A stretch of 32,052 nucleotides of DNA from a virus (IMGVR_UViG_3300021519_000039:1-32052), one strand, 5' to 3'; numbered from the stretch's first letter, positions 16,337 through 24,631 are shown. Numbers and translations: made by a program. Notes: generated by a model from the sequence alone, not told the origin.

Positions 16337-19300
16337 TTATCCTAGTATTATCACGTATTCAATTGCTAAGTTTTCAGCAGCACCGTAAGTAATAGATCCC
16401 GATGTACCTGCTACAGAAACCCATGATGAACCATCAAAAATTTCTAAGTATTGCTGATCAGTATTAAATCGTATCAATCCTGTTTCTCTGTATGGAGGTA
16501 TTGGACGTTGTCCATCAGTTCCTACAGGTACTACAAACCCGCCTGTTCCTTCAACTTTAAAATAACCGTATCCTGTATTTCTAAAATTAGTAATGCTGTT
16601 GTTAACAGTGTTTGTAATCGTTGATCCCTTTATTAAAAAGTTATCAATTTGTACGCCGCCTGTTCCAGAACCAGCTAAAACTAAATTAGTATCAGTTGTT
16701 ATTGTACTTATCTGATTTCCGTCTATAGCAATACTGTCAACTTCTATTCTATCTGCTCTAAATCTAGTAGAATTTAAATCAGCAACCAGTGCAGCATCTG
16801 CATAAAATCTAATAGTATTATCGTTAGCACCTGGCGTTAATTCTGCTGTAATATAGGTATTTAGATCTAGATCATAAACACCATTTAATGCTCGCCAATT
16901 TCCGTCGTAGCCTTCAAATAAACTAGTTGTAGTATTATACCTTATCATACCCACCGCAGGTGTGGGTCTAGCTGCTGTAGTGCCAGTTGGCAAATTAAAT
17001 GCACCAGTTGAATCTAATCTTACAGTGCCGCTATTTGCAGCAAGAACAATATCTCCGGATACGCTAGAAATCGTATTGCCGCTGATGTGTAAGTTGCCAG
17101 TGTCTATTGTATCGCCAGTAATATAAGTAGAACTAGCTCCAGTTGTAACAGTTATACCATCATTGGTATTGATGTTGATCGTGCCAGATGTAAAGTTTAC
17201 TGCTCCTGTTTGTTGATCTACATGGAATAAATCACCAACTCTAAAATCACCTTTATGGTCTACTGAACTATAGCGAACTTTAGCACTGTTTAATTCTACA
17301 ATTTCGTTAGCTTGAATTGATAATACAGTATCGTTTGAAGAATCTAATCCCGAACCTACATAAGAAAAGTTATGGCTTATTAAGTATGCTAGTACACCAA
17401 CACCATCGCCATATACTCCGTAATTGCCGTATACGCAAGCACTACCGATTGAGCGCAGTTCTCCGGCAAACTCAGTAAAGTCTGCTAGGGTAATTTCTGT
17501 AGCGGTTGCGCCTCCACTAAATCTAATGTCTTGTACTACTTTTGTTTGATCAACAATGGTTGTTGATCCGTTAGTACCATCAAAATTTAATAGTAGCTTT
17601 GTGTACGAGTCATTAGTAAACGGAACAACAGATGGTACAAACCCCGCAGTATAACGTGCAATACCTTTTGAGATTCTTAAATCATCTAAGTATCCGCCGT
17701 ATGATGATGTTATAGTATTATTGCTACCAATAGTAAGTGCATAGTCAACACTGTAATTATTTGTATCAGTGTAAGTAGAACCTGCTTGGGTTCCATTAAC
17801 AAACAACTTTGTACTAGTACCTTGACGTGTAATGGCAACATGAGTCCAAGTATTTAATGCCAACGTAGTTCCTGTAATTACAGTACTACTATTGACCGCA
17901 TAGCGTAATACTCCAGTAGAACTTAAATTAAGTTGATGATAAGGAGTTGTACCACTAATAGGTCTAAAGTCTAGTATAGTTCCTAATGCAGTTACAGTTC
18001 TATAGGCCCAAAATTCAACAGTCCAGTTGCCTGTGCCAAATGCTAGCCCGTTTTTAGCTTGTACAAATGCATAGTCACCTGTGCCGTCTAATGCTAAACT
18101 TGCAGTGCCGTGTTTTTTAATCGCAGTTGATAGTGCAGCATTACCGTGGGCGGCAATTACTGCGGGATTGCGGTCTGATGTTGTTTGAAATCCTGATTGT
18201 TTTGAACTAATATAAAACTTACCATCAGTATCTTTAGCTGATATTGTGCCTGTTGCTAGTACCGTAGGATATGTTGAATAATAAGTTACAGTTTCGCCTG
18301 AAGTAAATGTTCCTGATAGTCCGCCTACTCGTAAACATGTACGTCCTGCACCATAAAGACCAGTTGGGCCGTCCAACATATAGATGCCCTTGTTAGCAAA
18401 GTATGTAAAACAGTTTAACCATTCAACGTGAGTACCGTTGGTTATTGTGACAGCATCAACACCTGGTGTAATAAATGTTACGTTAGAAAATAAGCAATAT
18501 GCTTTGTTAGAAATACTAGTAGCAACTGCGCCGTCTAGGTATGCACCCTTGCCTGCATCGCCTTGATTAAATCCTCTAGGATCTGCTCCGCTGGTAACTG
18601 ATCCTTTGGTAATTACGCTTACGTTTTTAATATAAGGACTGCGACTAGTTACTGTAAATCCAGGTGCAAATTTGAAAGCATGTCCAGGTGAGTAAAAATC
18701 TTTAACAGTAATGTCTTCAACTGTAGTTTCACCGTTGAGCAAAAATGCATCATTGTTTTGTGTGCCTACTGTAGGTTTAATGTTTACACTGCGTAAACTT
18801 TGTCCTCTAATTGTTACTCCTACAGGAATTGTAATAGGAAATATTTCAGTATAAGTTCCTGGATAAACATGCACAGTATCGCCAGCAGCAGCTACGCTTA
18901 GAGCATGTTTAACACTGCCAAACGGATCGTTAGGGTGATCGCCGCTGTATGCATCGTTGCCATTTTCTGCAACATAAAATATATTACCTTGTCTTAGTGC
19001 AAGATCAACGCCGTCTACAATTAGCGAACTAGTAGTAACTGTTCCGGCGTAAAAGTTGTTGGTCCATACATCTGCCCACTCTTTCCCGCCTGCTGCTGGA
19101 TCACTGCCCAAGCTATAGGTATTGTTAATGTTGGGTATAATATCACTGTTGATTTCTGCGTTGAATACAACATTATCTGTAGTAGCATTACCAATAGTAA
19201 TGTCACCGTCAGCTGTAATGTTTCCTGTTGCATGAATGTTTCCATGCACGTTTGTATTGGCAAAAATTTCTACAGTGCCAGAACCGTTGGGGATTAATTC

Positions 19301-19660
19301 TAAATTTTCATTAGATGTGTTGGTGCTGATAACATTGTTTTCAATGTTAATGCTGTCAACAGTTAACCGATTTTGATAAACAACAGTATCAGCAGTGCCT
19401 AATATAAGAGTAGGCTGATCTGTTAAAATAGTATTTCCGCTAAACGAGATATTTGCAATATTTGCAAAAGAACTTATTTCTAAGCCAGAGCTTTTTACAA
19501 TCCCGTTTACGTCTAAATCGTATTGAGGTGATGCAGTGTTAATACCGACACGGCCATTATTAACATCAAGATATAATAGGTCGGTCTCAAAGGCTAAATT
19601 AACACCTTCGCGTAGAAGGTTAGCCTTTAAGAGCGGGCCCGTAATACGACCAACAGCCAT
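16337..19660 (-). CDS. Long fibre-like structural protein with beta-helix and LamG-like insert
   Basis: This 1107-residue protein begins MAVGRITGPLLKANLLREGV and GRVGINTASPQYDLDVNG, typical of phage fibre shafts. A repeated-strand region (NVHGNIHATGNITADGD) leads to a beta-helix at GNIFYVAENGNDAYSGDHP (about 228). Residues about 505-705 form a concanavalin/LamG-like domain: GNWTVEFWAYR, then NTWTHVAITRQGTSTKLFVN, then YLDDLRISKGIARYT. After it come the shared module VDHKGDFRVGDLFHVDQQTG (about 800-820) and two copies of a GTxxxRPxPxxGxIRYNT module (near 900 and 1053). The gene pair at 19794-22288 is the same architecture without LamG, split in two. Likely a glycan-binding virion fibre. GAGGAG lies upstream of ATG at 19660. 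Confidence 0.8.
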   Translation of the reverse strand: MAVGRITGPLLKANLLREGVNLAFETDLLYLDVNNGRVGINTASPQYDLDVNGIVKSSGLEISSFANIANISFSGNTILTDQPTLILGTADTVVYQNRLTVDSINIENNVISTNTSNENLELIPNGSGTVEIFANTNVHGNIHATGNITADGDITIGNATTDNVVFNAEINSDIIPNINNTYSLGSDPAAGGKEWADVWTNNFYAGTVTTSSLIVDGVDLALRQGNIFYVAENGNDAYSGDHPNDPFGSVKHALSVAAAGDTVHVYPGTYTEIFPITIPVGVTIRGQSLRSVNIKPTVGTQNNDAFLLNGETTVEDITVKDFYSPGHAFKFAPGFTVTSRSPYIKNVSVITKGSVTSGADPRGFNQGDAGKGAYLDGAVATSISNKAYCLFSNVTFITPGVDAVTITNGTHVEWLNCFTYFANKGIYMLDGPTGLYGAGRTCLRVGGLSGTFTSGETVTYYSTYPTVLATGTISAKDTDGKFYISSKQSGFQTTSDRNPAVIAAHGNAALSTAIKKHGTASLALDGTGDYAFVQAKNGLAFGTGNWTVEFWAYRTVTALGTILDFRPISGTTPYHQLNLSSTGVLRYAVNSSTVITGTTLALNTWTHVAITRQGTSTKLFVNGTQAGSTYTDTNNYSVDYALTIGSNNTITSSYGGYLDDLRISKGIARYTAGFVPSVVPFTNDSYTKLLLNFDGTNGSTTIVDQTKVVQDIRFSGGATATEITLADFTEFAGELRSIGSACVYGNYGVYGDGVGVLAYLISHNFSYVGSGLDSSNDTVLSIQANEIVELNSAKVRYSSVDHKGDFRVGDLFHVDQQTGAVNFTSGTININTNDGITVTTGASSTYITGDTIDTGNLHISGNTISSVSGDIVLAANSGTVRLDSTGAFNLPTGTTAARPTPAVGMIRYNTTTSLFEGYDGNWRALNGVYDLDLNTYITAELTPGANDNTIRFYADAALVADLNSTRFRADRIEVDSIAIDGNQISTITTDTNLVLAGSGTGGVQIDNFLIKGSTITNTVNNSITNFRNTGYGYFKVEGTGGFVVPVGTDGQRPIPPYRETGLIRFNTDQQYLEIFDGSSWVSVAGTSGSITYGAAENLAIEYVIILG
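17530..18150 (-). other. LamG / concanavalin-like lectin domain insert
   Basis: Coding segment for residues about 505-705 of the 1107-residue protein. Key points are a hydrophobic GTGDYAFVQ strand, WTVEFWAYR, WTHVAITRQG, KLFVNGTQ and YLDDLRISKGIARY, the standard strand order of LamG-like jelly rolls. The split paralog lacks this segment, going directly from its LGLGSLGTKFGAEIRSV stretch into the shared C-terminal part. Confidence 0.7.
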
Positions 19661-19793
19661 CTCTTCTCCTCAATACGGGGATCCTGTCCCTCTAACCAAG
19701 TTCTCAGCCTTTCGGCTCTTTGCTGGTTAACCACAGTTTGAACCTGCTGGTGTTGGTCACACTAGCATTAATAATATTTATCGTTTTTTGGAT
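19661..19793 (-). promoter_or_regulatory. Long structured leader of the 1107-residue gene
   Basis: This 133-base gap is the longest in the fibre array. On the minus strand it opens with a late-type motif, then about 110 bases before a GAGGAG ribosome site. An inner hairpin AGCC-GAAA-GGCT (19706-19717, GNRA loop) sits inside an outer pair TAACCA/TGGTTA (19693-19698 with 19724-19729). A weaker GGGA/TCCC hairpin follows. I do not recognise a known riboswitch. A control or stability role for this leader is an inference. Confidence 0.4.
19775..19781 (-). promoter_or_regulatory. Late-promoter -10 motif ahead of the structured leader
   Basis: The minus strand reads GATAAATATTATTAATG, with ATAAATA at 19775-19781, 12 bases after the stop of the 456-residue gene and 114 bases before ATG at 19660. 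Transcription from here would include nearly the whole structured leader. Confidence 0.45.
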
Positions 19794-21164
19794 TTAACCT
19801 AGTACAAGGGTGTAGATATCAAGCAAATCATACATTACTGCTGTAGTAACTGATGATCCTGAACCTGCTGATCGTTGCCACCCAGTAGACGTATAAGTTT
19901 CAAGATACAGTTCTGTGCTGTTCCAACGGGTATCTCCAATTTCTGGTAATGCGGGTCTGTTTATACTGTTACCTACAGGAACAGCGATACCACGGGTAGT
20001 ATCAAATTTTAAATATCCCTGACCTGTGTGTACAATCCTAAGATCAGTTGCTGCTGTATTTTCAAATGTGTTATGACCTAATCTTAAATCGTATATTGCT
20101 GTATTACCTGCACCATTAGGAATAAGTTCTAAACTATTGTTTCCAATAGTGGTGCTGATAGTATTGCTGGTAAAATATATGTCTGCGTTGGTTAGGTTGT
20201 TAACTACAATTTTACCAGGAGATATTCTAGCAGCTTCTATGCTGTTGGTAGTAAACACAATATTGTTGTTTGTTGGTGCAGTTACCCGTGTGTTTCTGTC
20301 ATCACTATAGATGCCACTAAACGTTACATTAGCAGAACTAAACCCTTCAAATAAGTTAGTTTCTGTGTTGTATCTAAAATCTGACTCTTCTAATTTACGT
20401 TCAAAGGTTGTTCCTCTAGGAACGATAAAACCAGGGTTATTAGCAACATTAAGAAATCCAGTAATTGGGTTCCAAATTAAATCGCCCGTTGTTGTAGCAA
20501 GGGTATTGCCGCTAAATCTAATATTTCCAATGTTGATTTTTTCGCCGTCAATATATGTTATATTTCCGTTGGTGTTTATAAAGATAGCGTTGATGCCTGT
20601 AAAGTTAATTCCATTAGTATCAAAGCTAGTTGTTCCATTCTCAAAATTTACATAAAACGTATCGCCTACTCTAAACATTCCGCCAGCATCAATAGATGTA
20701 TAATATATTCTACCGTTGTTTAATTCAACTTTTTCTTGATCTTGTAATGTTAGTGTTTCATCATTTGAAGAATCTAATCCTGCACCTGTATAGGAAAAAT
20801 TATGTCCTATTAAGTACATGCGAGTGTCAGCGCCATCTGCTTCCGCAGCGACTGTTCCATAAACATTTGCAGAACTTACGCTACGAATTTCAGCACCAAA
20901 TTTAGTTCCTAAACTTCCTAATCCAAGAGTTCCCTGCGTGGCATATAGTCCCTTATTAGCAAAGTATGTAAAACAGTTTATCCATTCTACCTTTGCTCCG
21001 TTGGTCATAGTAAGACTGTCTGCGTCAGGTGTAATAAAAGTTACACTCTCAAACAGCATACTTGCTTGAGTGCTTGAACTGTGTACGTCGCTGCCGTCAA
21101 CTAGAGCTCCTTTGCCTGCGGTCAATGTAATTGGCGGGCCGCCACCTCCACCTGATACTGGCAT
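19794..21164 (-). CDS. Fibre-like structural protein, C-terminal half of a split paralog
   Basis: This 456-residue protein starts MPVSGGGGGPPITLTAGKGA, then FESVTFITPD and WINCFTYFANKG, which continue exactly where the upstream 374-residue protein stops when both are compared with the 1107-residue paralog. It carries the module YYTSIDAGGMFRVGDTFYV (about 150-170) and two copies of the GTxxxR-x-RYNT type module near 265 and 405. ATG at 21164 shares its A with the upstream TAA (TAATG). A consensus AGGAGG lies six bases before, so reinitiation on the same mRNA is expected. The glycine run at the new N-terminus has no match in the paralog. The two halves probably assemble into one beta-helical fibre. 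Confidence 0.75.
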   Translation of the reverse strand: MPVSGGGGGPPITLTAGKGALVDGSDVHSSSTQASMLFESVTFITPDADSLTMTNGAKVEWINCFTYFANKGLYATQGTLGLGSLGTKFGAEIRSVSSANVYGTVAAEADGADTRMYLIGHNFSYTGAGLDSSNDETLTLQDQEKVELNNGRIYYTSIDAGGMFRVGDTFYVNFENGTTSFDTNGINFTGINAIFINTNGNITYIDGEKINIGNIRFSGNTLATTTGDLIWNPITGFLNVANNPGFIVPRGTTFERKLEESDFRYNTETNLFEGFSSANVTFSGIYSDDRNTRVTAPTNNNIVFTTNSIEAARISPGKIVVNNLTNADIYFTSNTISTTIGNNSLELIPNGAGNTAIYDLRLGHNTFENTAATDLRIVHTGQGYLKFDTTRGIAVPVGNSINRPALPEIGDTRWNSTELYLETYTSTGWQRSAGSGSSVTTAVMYDLLDIYTLVLG

Positions 21165-22288
21165 TATATACCTCCTGTTATAACAGTTACATTACGTATG
21201 TAAGGTGACCTATCTACGATTAATGCATTAGGTGCAAAGCGAAAAGCATGTCCTGTATTGGCTATTTCATCATAAAAGAAATCCTTAACAGTTATATTTT
21301 CTACCATAGTATTTTGATTTAGATGAAATATGTCTTCGCTTATATAACTTATTGCAGGTTTTACTATAGTATTTCTTAAATCTTCTCCTGTAATAGTTGT
21401 ATTCTCAGGAACAACTAAAGGACAAATTTCTTCATACTCACCTGGATATATAAAAATAGTTACTGGTCCTGCTGTACTGCTGTCTGCTACAGCAAGTGCA
21501 TGTTCTATAGTTCTAAATGCACCATGCTGATGATCGCCAACATTAGTGTCGCTGCCTAGTGTACTAACATAGAATATATTACCTTGGCGGCGGGCTAAAC
21601 TGGTATTGTCAACAGCAAAAGCATCTACTTCTACTCGTTGCCCGTTTAATAGGTTACTGTAAATGTCTTTCCATTGTTTAGATGATGAACCTAAGCTAAA
21701 ACTATTGTTAACATTTGGAATGATGTTACTGTTTATGTCTGATTCAAAATCTACATTATCAGTGTTGCTGTCGCCAAATACAACATCACCGTCAAATGTA
21801 ATGTTACCAGTAGCATGTAGTGCTCCTGTAACATTTGTATTTGCATAAATTTCTAAAGTGCCAGTGCCGTCAGGTCTAATTTCTAAATTAGTATTAGGTG
21901 TTTCTGTTTTAATAGAATTAAAATTTATTTTTATATCGTCAGTTGCAATACTAGCAGCAATAATACTTGGAGGTTCGTGAGGTACTAGATAATGTACAGC
22001 ACTGCCTATATGTAAGTCGCCCAATGATACACTTATTTCACTATTTTCTATAGTAAAGCTAGCTACATTCAAGTAAGTTAGTGTTTCTAATCCAACACTT
22101 CTTATAGTACTAACTACTTCTAAATCAGTTGAAGGCGATTCAGTATTAATACCAATTCTATCAGAAGCAACCTTAAGTTGTAATAGAGCAATATCTGAAC
22201 TTTGATCTTTGAAATTTAAGTCTATGCCATTGCGTAGCAGATTATCTGCTAGAACGCCACCACTGATTCTGCCTACTTGCCCTGCCAT
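21164..22288 (-). CDS. Fibre-like structural protein, N-terminal half of a split paralog
   Basis: This 374-residue protein begins MAGQVGRISGGVLADNLLRN and has RIGINTESPSTDLEVV, matching the start of the 1107-residue protein. It continues with the strand region NVTGALHATGNITFDGDVVF and the beta-helix start GNIFYVSTLGSDTNVGDHQ (about 240). It ends at VTVITGGI, in the middle of the beta-helix text of its paralog. The stop TAA overlaps the ATG of the next gene by one base. Upstream a late-type motif lies in the loop of an 8-bp inverted repeat whose lower arm runs into the AAAGGAG ribosome site. It is likely the proximal half of a two-chain virion fibre. Confidence 0.75.
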   Translation of the reverse strand: MAGQVGRISGGVLADNLLRNGIDLNFKDQSSDIALLQLKVASDRIGINTESPSTDLEVVSTIRSVGLETLTYLNVASFTIENSEISVSLGDLHIGSAVHYLVPHEPPSIIAASIATDDIKINFNSIKTETPNTNLEIRPDGTGTLEIYANTNVTGALHATGNITFDGDVVFGDSNTDNVDFESDINSNIIPNVNNSFSLGSSSKQWKDIYSNLLNGQRVEVDAFAVDNTSLARRQGNIFYVSTLGSDTNVGDHQHGAFRTIEHALAVADSSTAGPVTIFIYPGEYEEICPLVVPENTTITGEDLRNTIVKPAISYISEDIFHLNQNTMVENITVKDFFYDEIANTGHAFRFAPNALIVDRSPYIRNVTVITGGI

Positions 22289-22297
22289 TTAGATCTC

Positions 22298-22325
22298 CTT
22301 TGACAGTAGTATTTATTTGTCAAAG
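22298..22325 (-). promoter_or_regulatory. 8-bp inverted repeat with late-promoter motif in its loop, touching the ribosome site
   Basis: The arms CTTTGACA (22298-22305) and TGTCAAAG (22318-22325) are perfect reverse complements around a 12-base loop. The loop holds the late -10 motif ATAAATA and the TAA stop of the preceding gene. On the minus strand the downstream arm ends in CAAAG, the first part of the AAAGGAG ribosome site for ATG at 22288. RNA from upstream could fold and cover part of that site. RNA started locally (near 22303) would lack the first arm. Confidence 0.55.
22310..22316 (-). promoter_or_regulatory. Late-promoter -10 motif before the 374-residue gene
   Basis: The minus strand reads AATAAATACTACTG, with ATAAATACT matching the extended T4 late consensus. 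It contains the TAA stop of the upstream 169-residue gene (22313-22315) and lies 21 bases before ATG at 22288. Confidence 0.55.
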
Positions 22326-22822
22326 TTATGTAGAACTGTTACGTCTTTTCCAAAAGGAACAGCAGTACCAAACTGAACATACCATCCCGAAGCCTTGGCT
22401 GGTGGATTTTGTACTAGTGTGTAGTTTGTTATAGGAATTTGAAAAACGTTTTCAACAAATACTAAAATATTTTTTTCTGTCGCTGGTATTGGATAATCAG
22501 CATCACCTGAATTAAGAATACCAAAAGTTGTTTCAACGCCATCAGCACCGGTAAATGTTTGTTGTGTTATACCTGGATTTTGATTAGGTTCTTTAAATCT
22601 TAATTTGCGCCAAGCAGTATTTTGATATACTTCAAACTCATTAACTGAGGTATTATAGCGTAAATGTCCGTTGACTGGATGTGCAGGTCTTTGTGCAGTT
22701 GTACCTTTTGGTACCAACATTACATTGTGTGAATCTAAAATAACTTGATCATGGACGTCATATTGAATTCCCTTACCAGAGATATTTCTCATGTTAGTAG
22801 TTTGACGTTTGATAAGTCTCAT
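22313..22822 (-). CDS. Small virion protein with the GTTAQRPxxPxxGxxRYNT module
   Basis: A 169-residue protein. Residues about 36-60 contain LVPKGTTAQRPAHPVNGHLR followed by YNTSVNEFEVYQNTAWR, the same module found twice in the 1107-residue protein and twice in the 456-residue protein. The second half (QQTFTGADGVETTFGI, then ILVFVENVFQIPITNYTL) looks like a separate small beta domain of the sort found in fibre-associated proteins. Function unknown; it probably supplies one repeat unit or cap of the same fibre system. It starts one base after the 112-residue gene ends (GGAAG upstream of ATG at 22822), and its stop lies inside the late-promoter motif of the next gene. Confidence 0.6.
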   Translation of the reverse strand: MRLIKRQTTNMRNISGKGIQYDVHDQVILDSHNVMLVPKGTTAQRPAHPVNGHLRYNTSVNEFEVYQNTAWRKLRFKEPNQNPGITQQTFTGADGVETTFGILNSGDADYPIPATEKNILVFVENVFQIPITNYTLVQNPPAKASGWYVQFGTAVPFGKDVTVLHNFDK

Positions 22823-22823
22823 A

Positions 22824-23162
22824 TTATACTTCCAAATAACTTACGGTTGCTGCTAGGTTTGTAGGTGACTCGCCTAAAAATGTAATTCTATCACCTTCAT
22901 CTAAAATAACTTTTTCGCTGTCAAATGTAAATGTTTCACCTGCAGGCAATTGTAAACTTCTAATTACCATGTTGGTATTACCTTTGGGTTGTCCGTTAGG
23001 TACAAAATGCATGTCAAAGTTTGTTATACCATCATACTCATCTGCAGGATTAGGTGTCCATGTATTACAAACCATTATTGTAGTAATGGCATATCTTTTA
23101 CCAACGGGTACTGTTAGTACAGTAGTGTCAGTATTTCCAATTAATGTATTAACTATTGCCAT
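22824..23162 (-). CDS. Small beta-structured virion protein (paralog group of three)
   Basis: A 112-residue protein, the most upstream of the three related small proteins. Shared points are a strand VLTVPVGKRYAITTIMVCNT near residue 16, a middle QLPAGETFTFDSEKVILDEG, and the closing RITFLGES followed by TVSYLEV. The pattern of alternating hydrophobic residues predicts a beta-sandwich. The function is not known to me; positions next to fibre-type genes suggest a connector or cap. AAGGAT lies upstream of ATG at 23162. It is followed after one base by the 169-residue gene, so the two are likely translated together. Confidence 0.6.
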   Translation of the reverse strand: MAIVNTLIGNTDTTVLTVPVGKRYAITTIMVCNTWTPNPADEYDGITNFDMHFVPNGQPKGNTNMVIRSLQLPAGETFTFDSEKVILDEGDRITFLGESPTNLAATVSYLEV

Positions 23163-23174
23163 TGTGTTTTATCC

Positions 23175-24149
23175 TTAAAATATCATACTATAAACTAATG
23201 ATCTATTATTGCTTATAACTTCGTCGCGTGTTTGTTCTGCGTTAACAAAGAATAAGCCGCTGCCGCCAGTTGATTGATCACTTACATAAATTTTTAAACC
23301 GTTTAATGGTGCAGTAGGCTCTACTGCACTATCATTAGAATTAGGAACACTGTTGATTTGTAGAGTATCTTCTATACGAATATGTCCAGTACCTGGCGAT
23401 GAAAGTATTAAATCAGTATCTGAAGTTAATGTTTCAATCTTAGTACCTATAATTCTTATATCATTAAATTCAAATCTATTTTTATAAATGTTAGCTACTA
23501 CAGTGTTGTCAATTGCGATTTCAACTCTACTTGCGCTGCCAGAAGTTTCAAAATCTATAGCCTTAACTGTAGTAGGAGTAATAGTGCCATCACCAATTTG
23601 TTTAATATCAGAAAGCGCAAACGCTGTACTGATTGCATCATCTACATATTTTTTATTTGTAATATGATCATCGTCAACAACGTTTAATTCATAGTTATTA
23701 GTACCTTCAACACTGATTACACCTGTGCCTGCGTTGATAAGAAACAAGTCGCCGCCGCCTGTACTGATACTGTTAGTACGTATACCCACTAGCGCAGATG
23801 CTTGATTTCTAAAAACAAATCCACCTGTTTTTGTAGTTTCAGTAATTGGATCTCTCCAAGTTATATTTTCATCAAATAGAAAATATCCGTCAGATAAGAC
23901 TCCTCGATCAAAACGCATACCAGCAATGTCTAATGTTATACCCGATCCAGTTTCACCAGAGTTTACAACAATTATATTATCTCTAACAGTTAGGTCTTCT
24001 GATTGAATTGTAGTGGTATTACCTTGTACTACTAAATTACCAGTAACGTATACCGTGCCTTCCTCATAGCCAGTATCAAGAGTAATACTGCCACCGTTTT
24101 GCACTTTGACTTTATAATCGCCGTTGGGTATATTTAAATATTTAGACAT
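23175..24149 (-). CDS. Fibre-like virion structural protein
   Basis: This 324-residue protein begins MSKYLNIPNGDYKVKVQNGG. It continues with TVYVTGNLVVQGNTTTIQSE and LTVRDNIIVVNSGETGSG, a fibre text that is common in marine T4-like phages. Later segments FVFRNQASALVGIRTN, NKKYVDDAISTAF and LSSPGTGHIRIEDTLQIN are short beta repeats typical of trimeric phage fibre shafts. No enzyme motif or membrane segment is visible. It is probably a virion fibre or head/tail appendage. It opens the fibre array after the 146-residue gene, with a 22-base hairpin in the gap. AGGAAT lies before ATG at 24149. Confidence 0.65.
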   Translation of the reverse strand: MSKYLNIPNGDYKVKVQNGGSITLDTGYEEGTVYVTGNLVVQGNTTTIQSEDLTVRDNIIVVNSGETGSGITLDIAGMRFDRGVLSDGYFLFDENITWRDPITETTKTGGFVFRNQASALVGIRTNSISTGGGDLFLINAGTGVISVEGTNNYELNVVDDDHITNKKYVDDAISTAFALSDIKQIGDGTITPTTVKAIDFETSGSASRVEIAIDNTVVANIYKNRFEFNDIRIIGTKIETLTSDTDLILSSPGTGHIRIEDTLQINSVPNSNDSAVEPTAPLNGLKIYVSDQSTGGSGLFFVNAEQTRDEVISNNRSLVYSMIF

Positions 24150-24165
24150 TCAGTATTCCTATATT

Positions 24166-24187
24166 GTAAGGGGATTTCTCCCCTTAC
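24166..24187 (-). other. Perfect 8-bp hairpin between structural genes
   Basis: The arms GTAAGGGG (24166-24173) and CCCCTTAC (24180-24187) flank a six-base loop, just after the stop of the 146-residue gene. No T-run follows on the minus strand, so I read it as an mRNA-end stabiliser or processing site rather than an intrinsic terminator. Confidence 0.45.
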
Positions 24188-24190
24188 TAA

Positions 24191-24631
24191 TTAGATAGCA
24201 GTTAAACGTAGTACTGTTACTGTAGAGTCATCTTGGATAGCCCAAGTATAACGAACATTGTTAAAGTCTCTACATGTACGGTTGTACAACTTCTTGATGG
24301 TTACTTGTCTGCCGCCGGGACTAATTGTACCCTGTATTGACATTTCATTAGCGCCTAAAGCAGCTGGAAGTGCGTCAACTAGTGTGCATACTCCAACATT
24401 GCCTGTTCCTGCTCCTGTTGAAAGTGTCTTAGCACCTGTTTTACTATCGTTAACTAAAAACTTGTTAGAACTACGTTGCTTTAGAATGTAGCTTTGTACT
24501 GAAACTGCATTGCTACCTACTTTTGCGTTTACTGTGATGTTGAAAAAAGTTTCTGTTGATGCTGGCGCAAAGCGTGTATCATCTGCATCTGCTAACCAAC
24601 CAAAGAATTTCTTATTAATTGGACGTCCCAT
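24191..24631 (-). CDS. Small virion protein following gp23 (possible capsid decoration)
   Basis: This 146-residue basic protein begins MGRPINKKFFGWLADADDTR. It has beta strands around FFNITVNAKVG and AVSVQSYILKQRSSNKFLVN, then GTISPGGRQVTIKKLYNRTC and a final RYTWAIQDDSTVTVLRL. I recognise the text as a common marine-phage structural protein, but no function is established that I know of. The gene has its own late-type promoter motif, a 5' hairpin, an 80-base leader and a strong AAGGAG ribosome site, and it directly follows the gp23 terminator. These point to high late expression, as expected of a decoration or cement protein. A fibre-base protein is the alternative. Confidence 0.55.
   Translation of the reverse strand: MGRPINKKFFGWLADADDTRFAPASTETFFNITVNAKVGSNAVSVQSYILKQRSSNKFLVNDSKTGAKTLSTGAGTGNVGVCTLVDALPAALGANEMSIQGTISPGGRQVTIKKLYNRTCRDFNNVRYTWAIQDDSTVTVLRLTAI

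Noticed and set aside
19722-19765. tRNA-like GGTTCAAA loop in the leader of the 1107-residue gene
   Set aside because: The flanking stem has only three pairs and no acceptor, D or anticodon arms can be drawn.
24166-24187. Hairpin read as an intrinsic terminator
   Set aside because: The stem is good, but no T tract follows on the transcribed strand.
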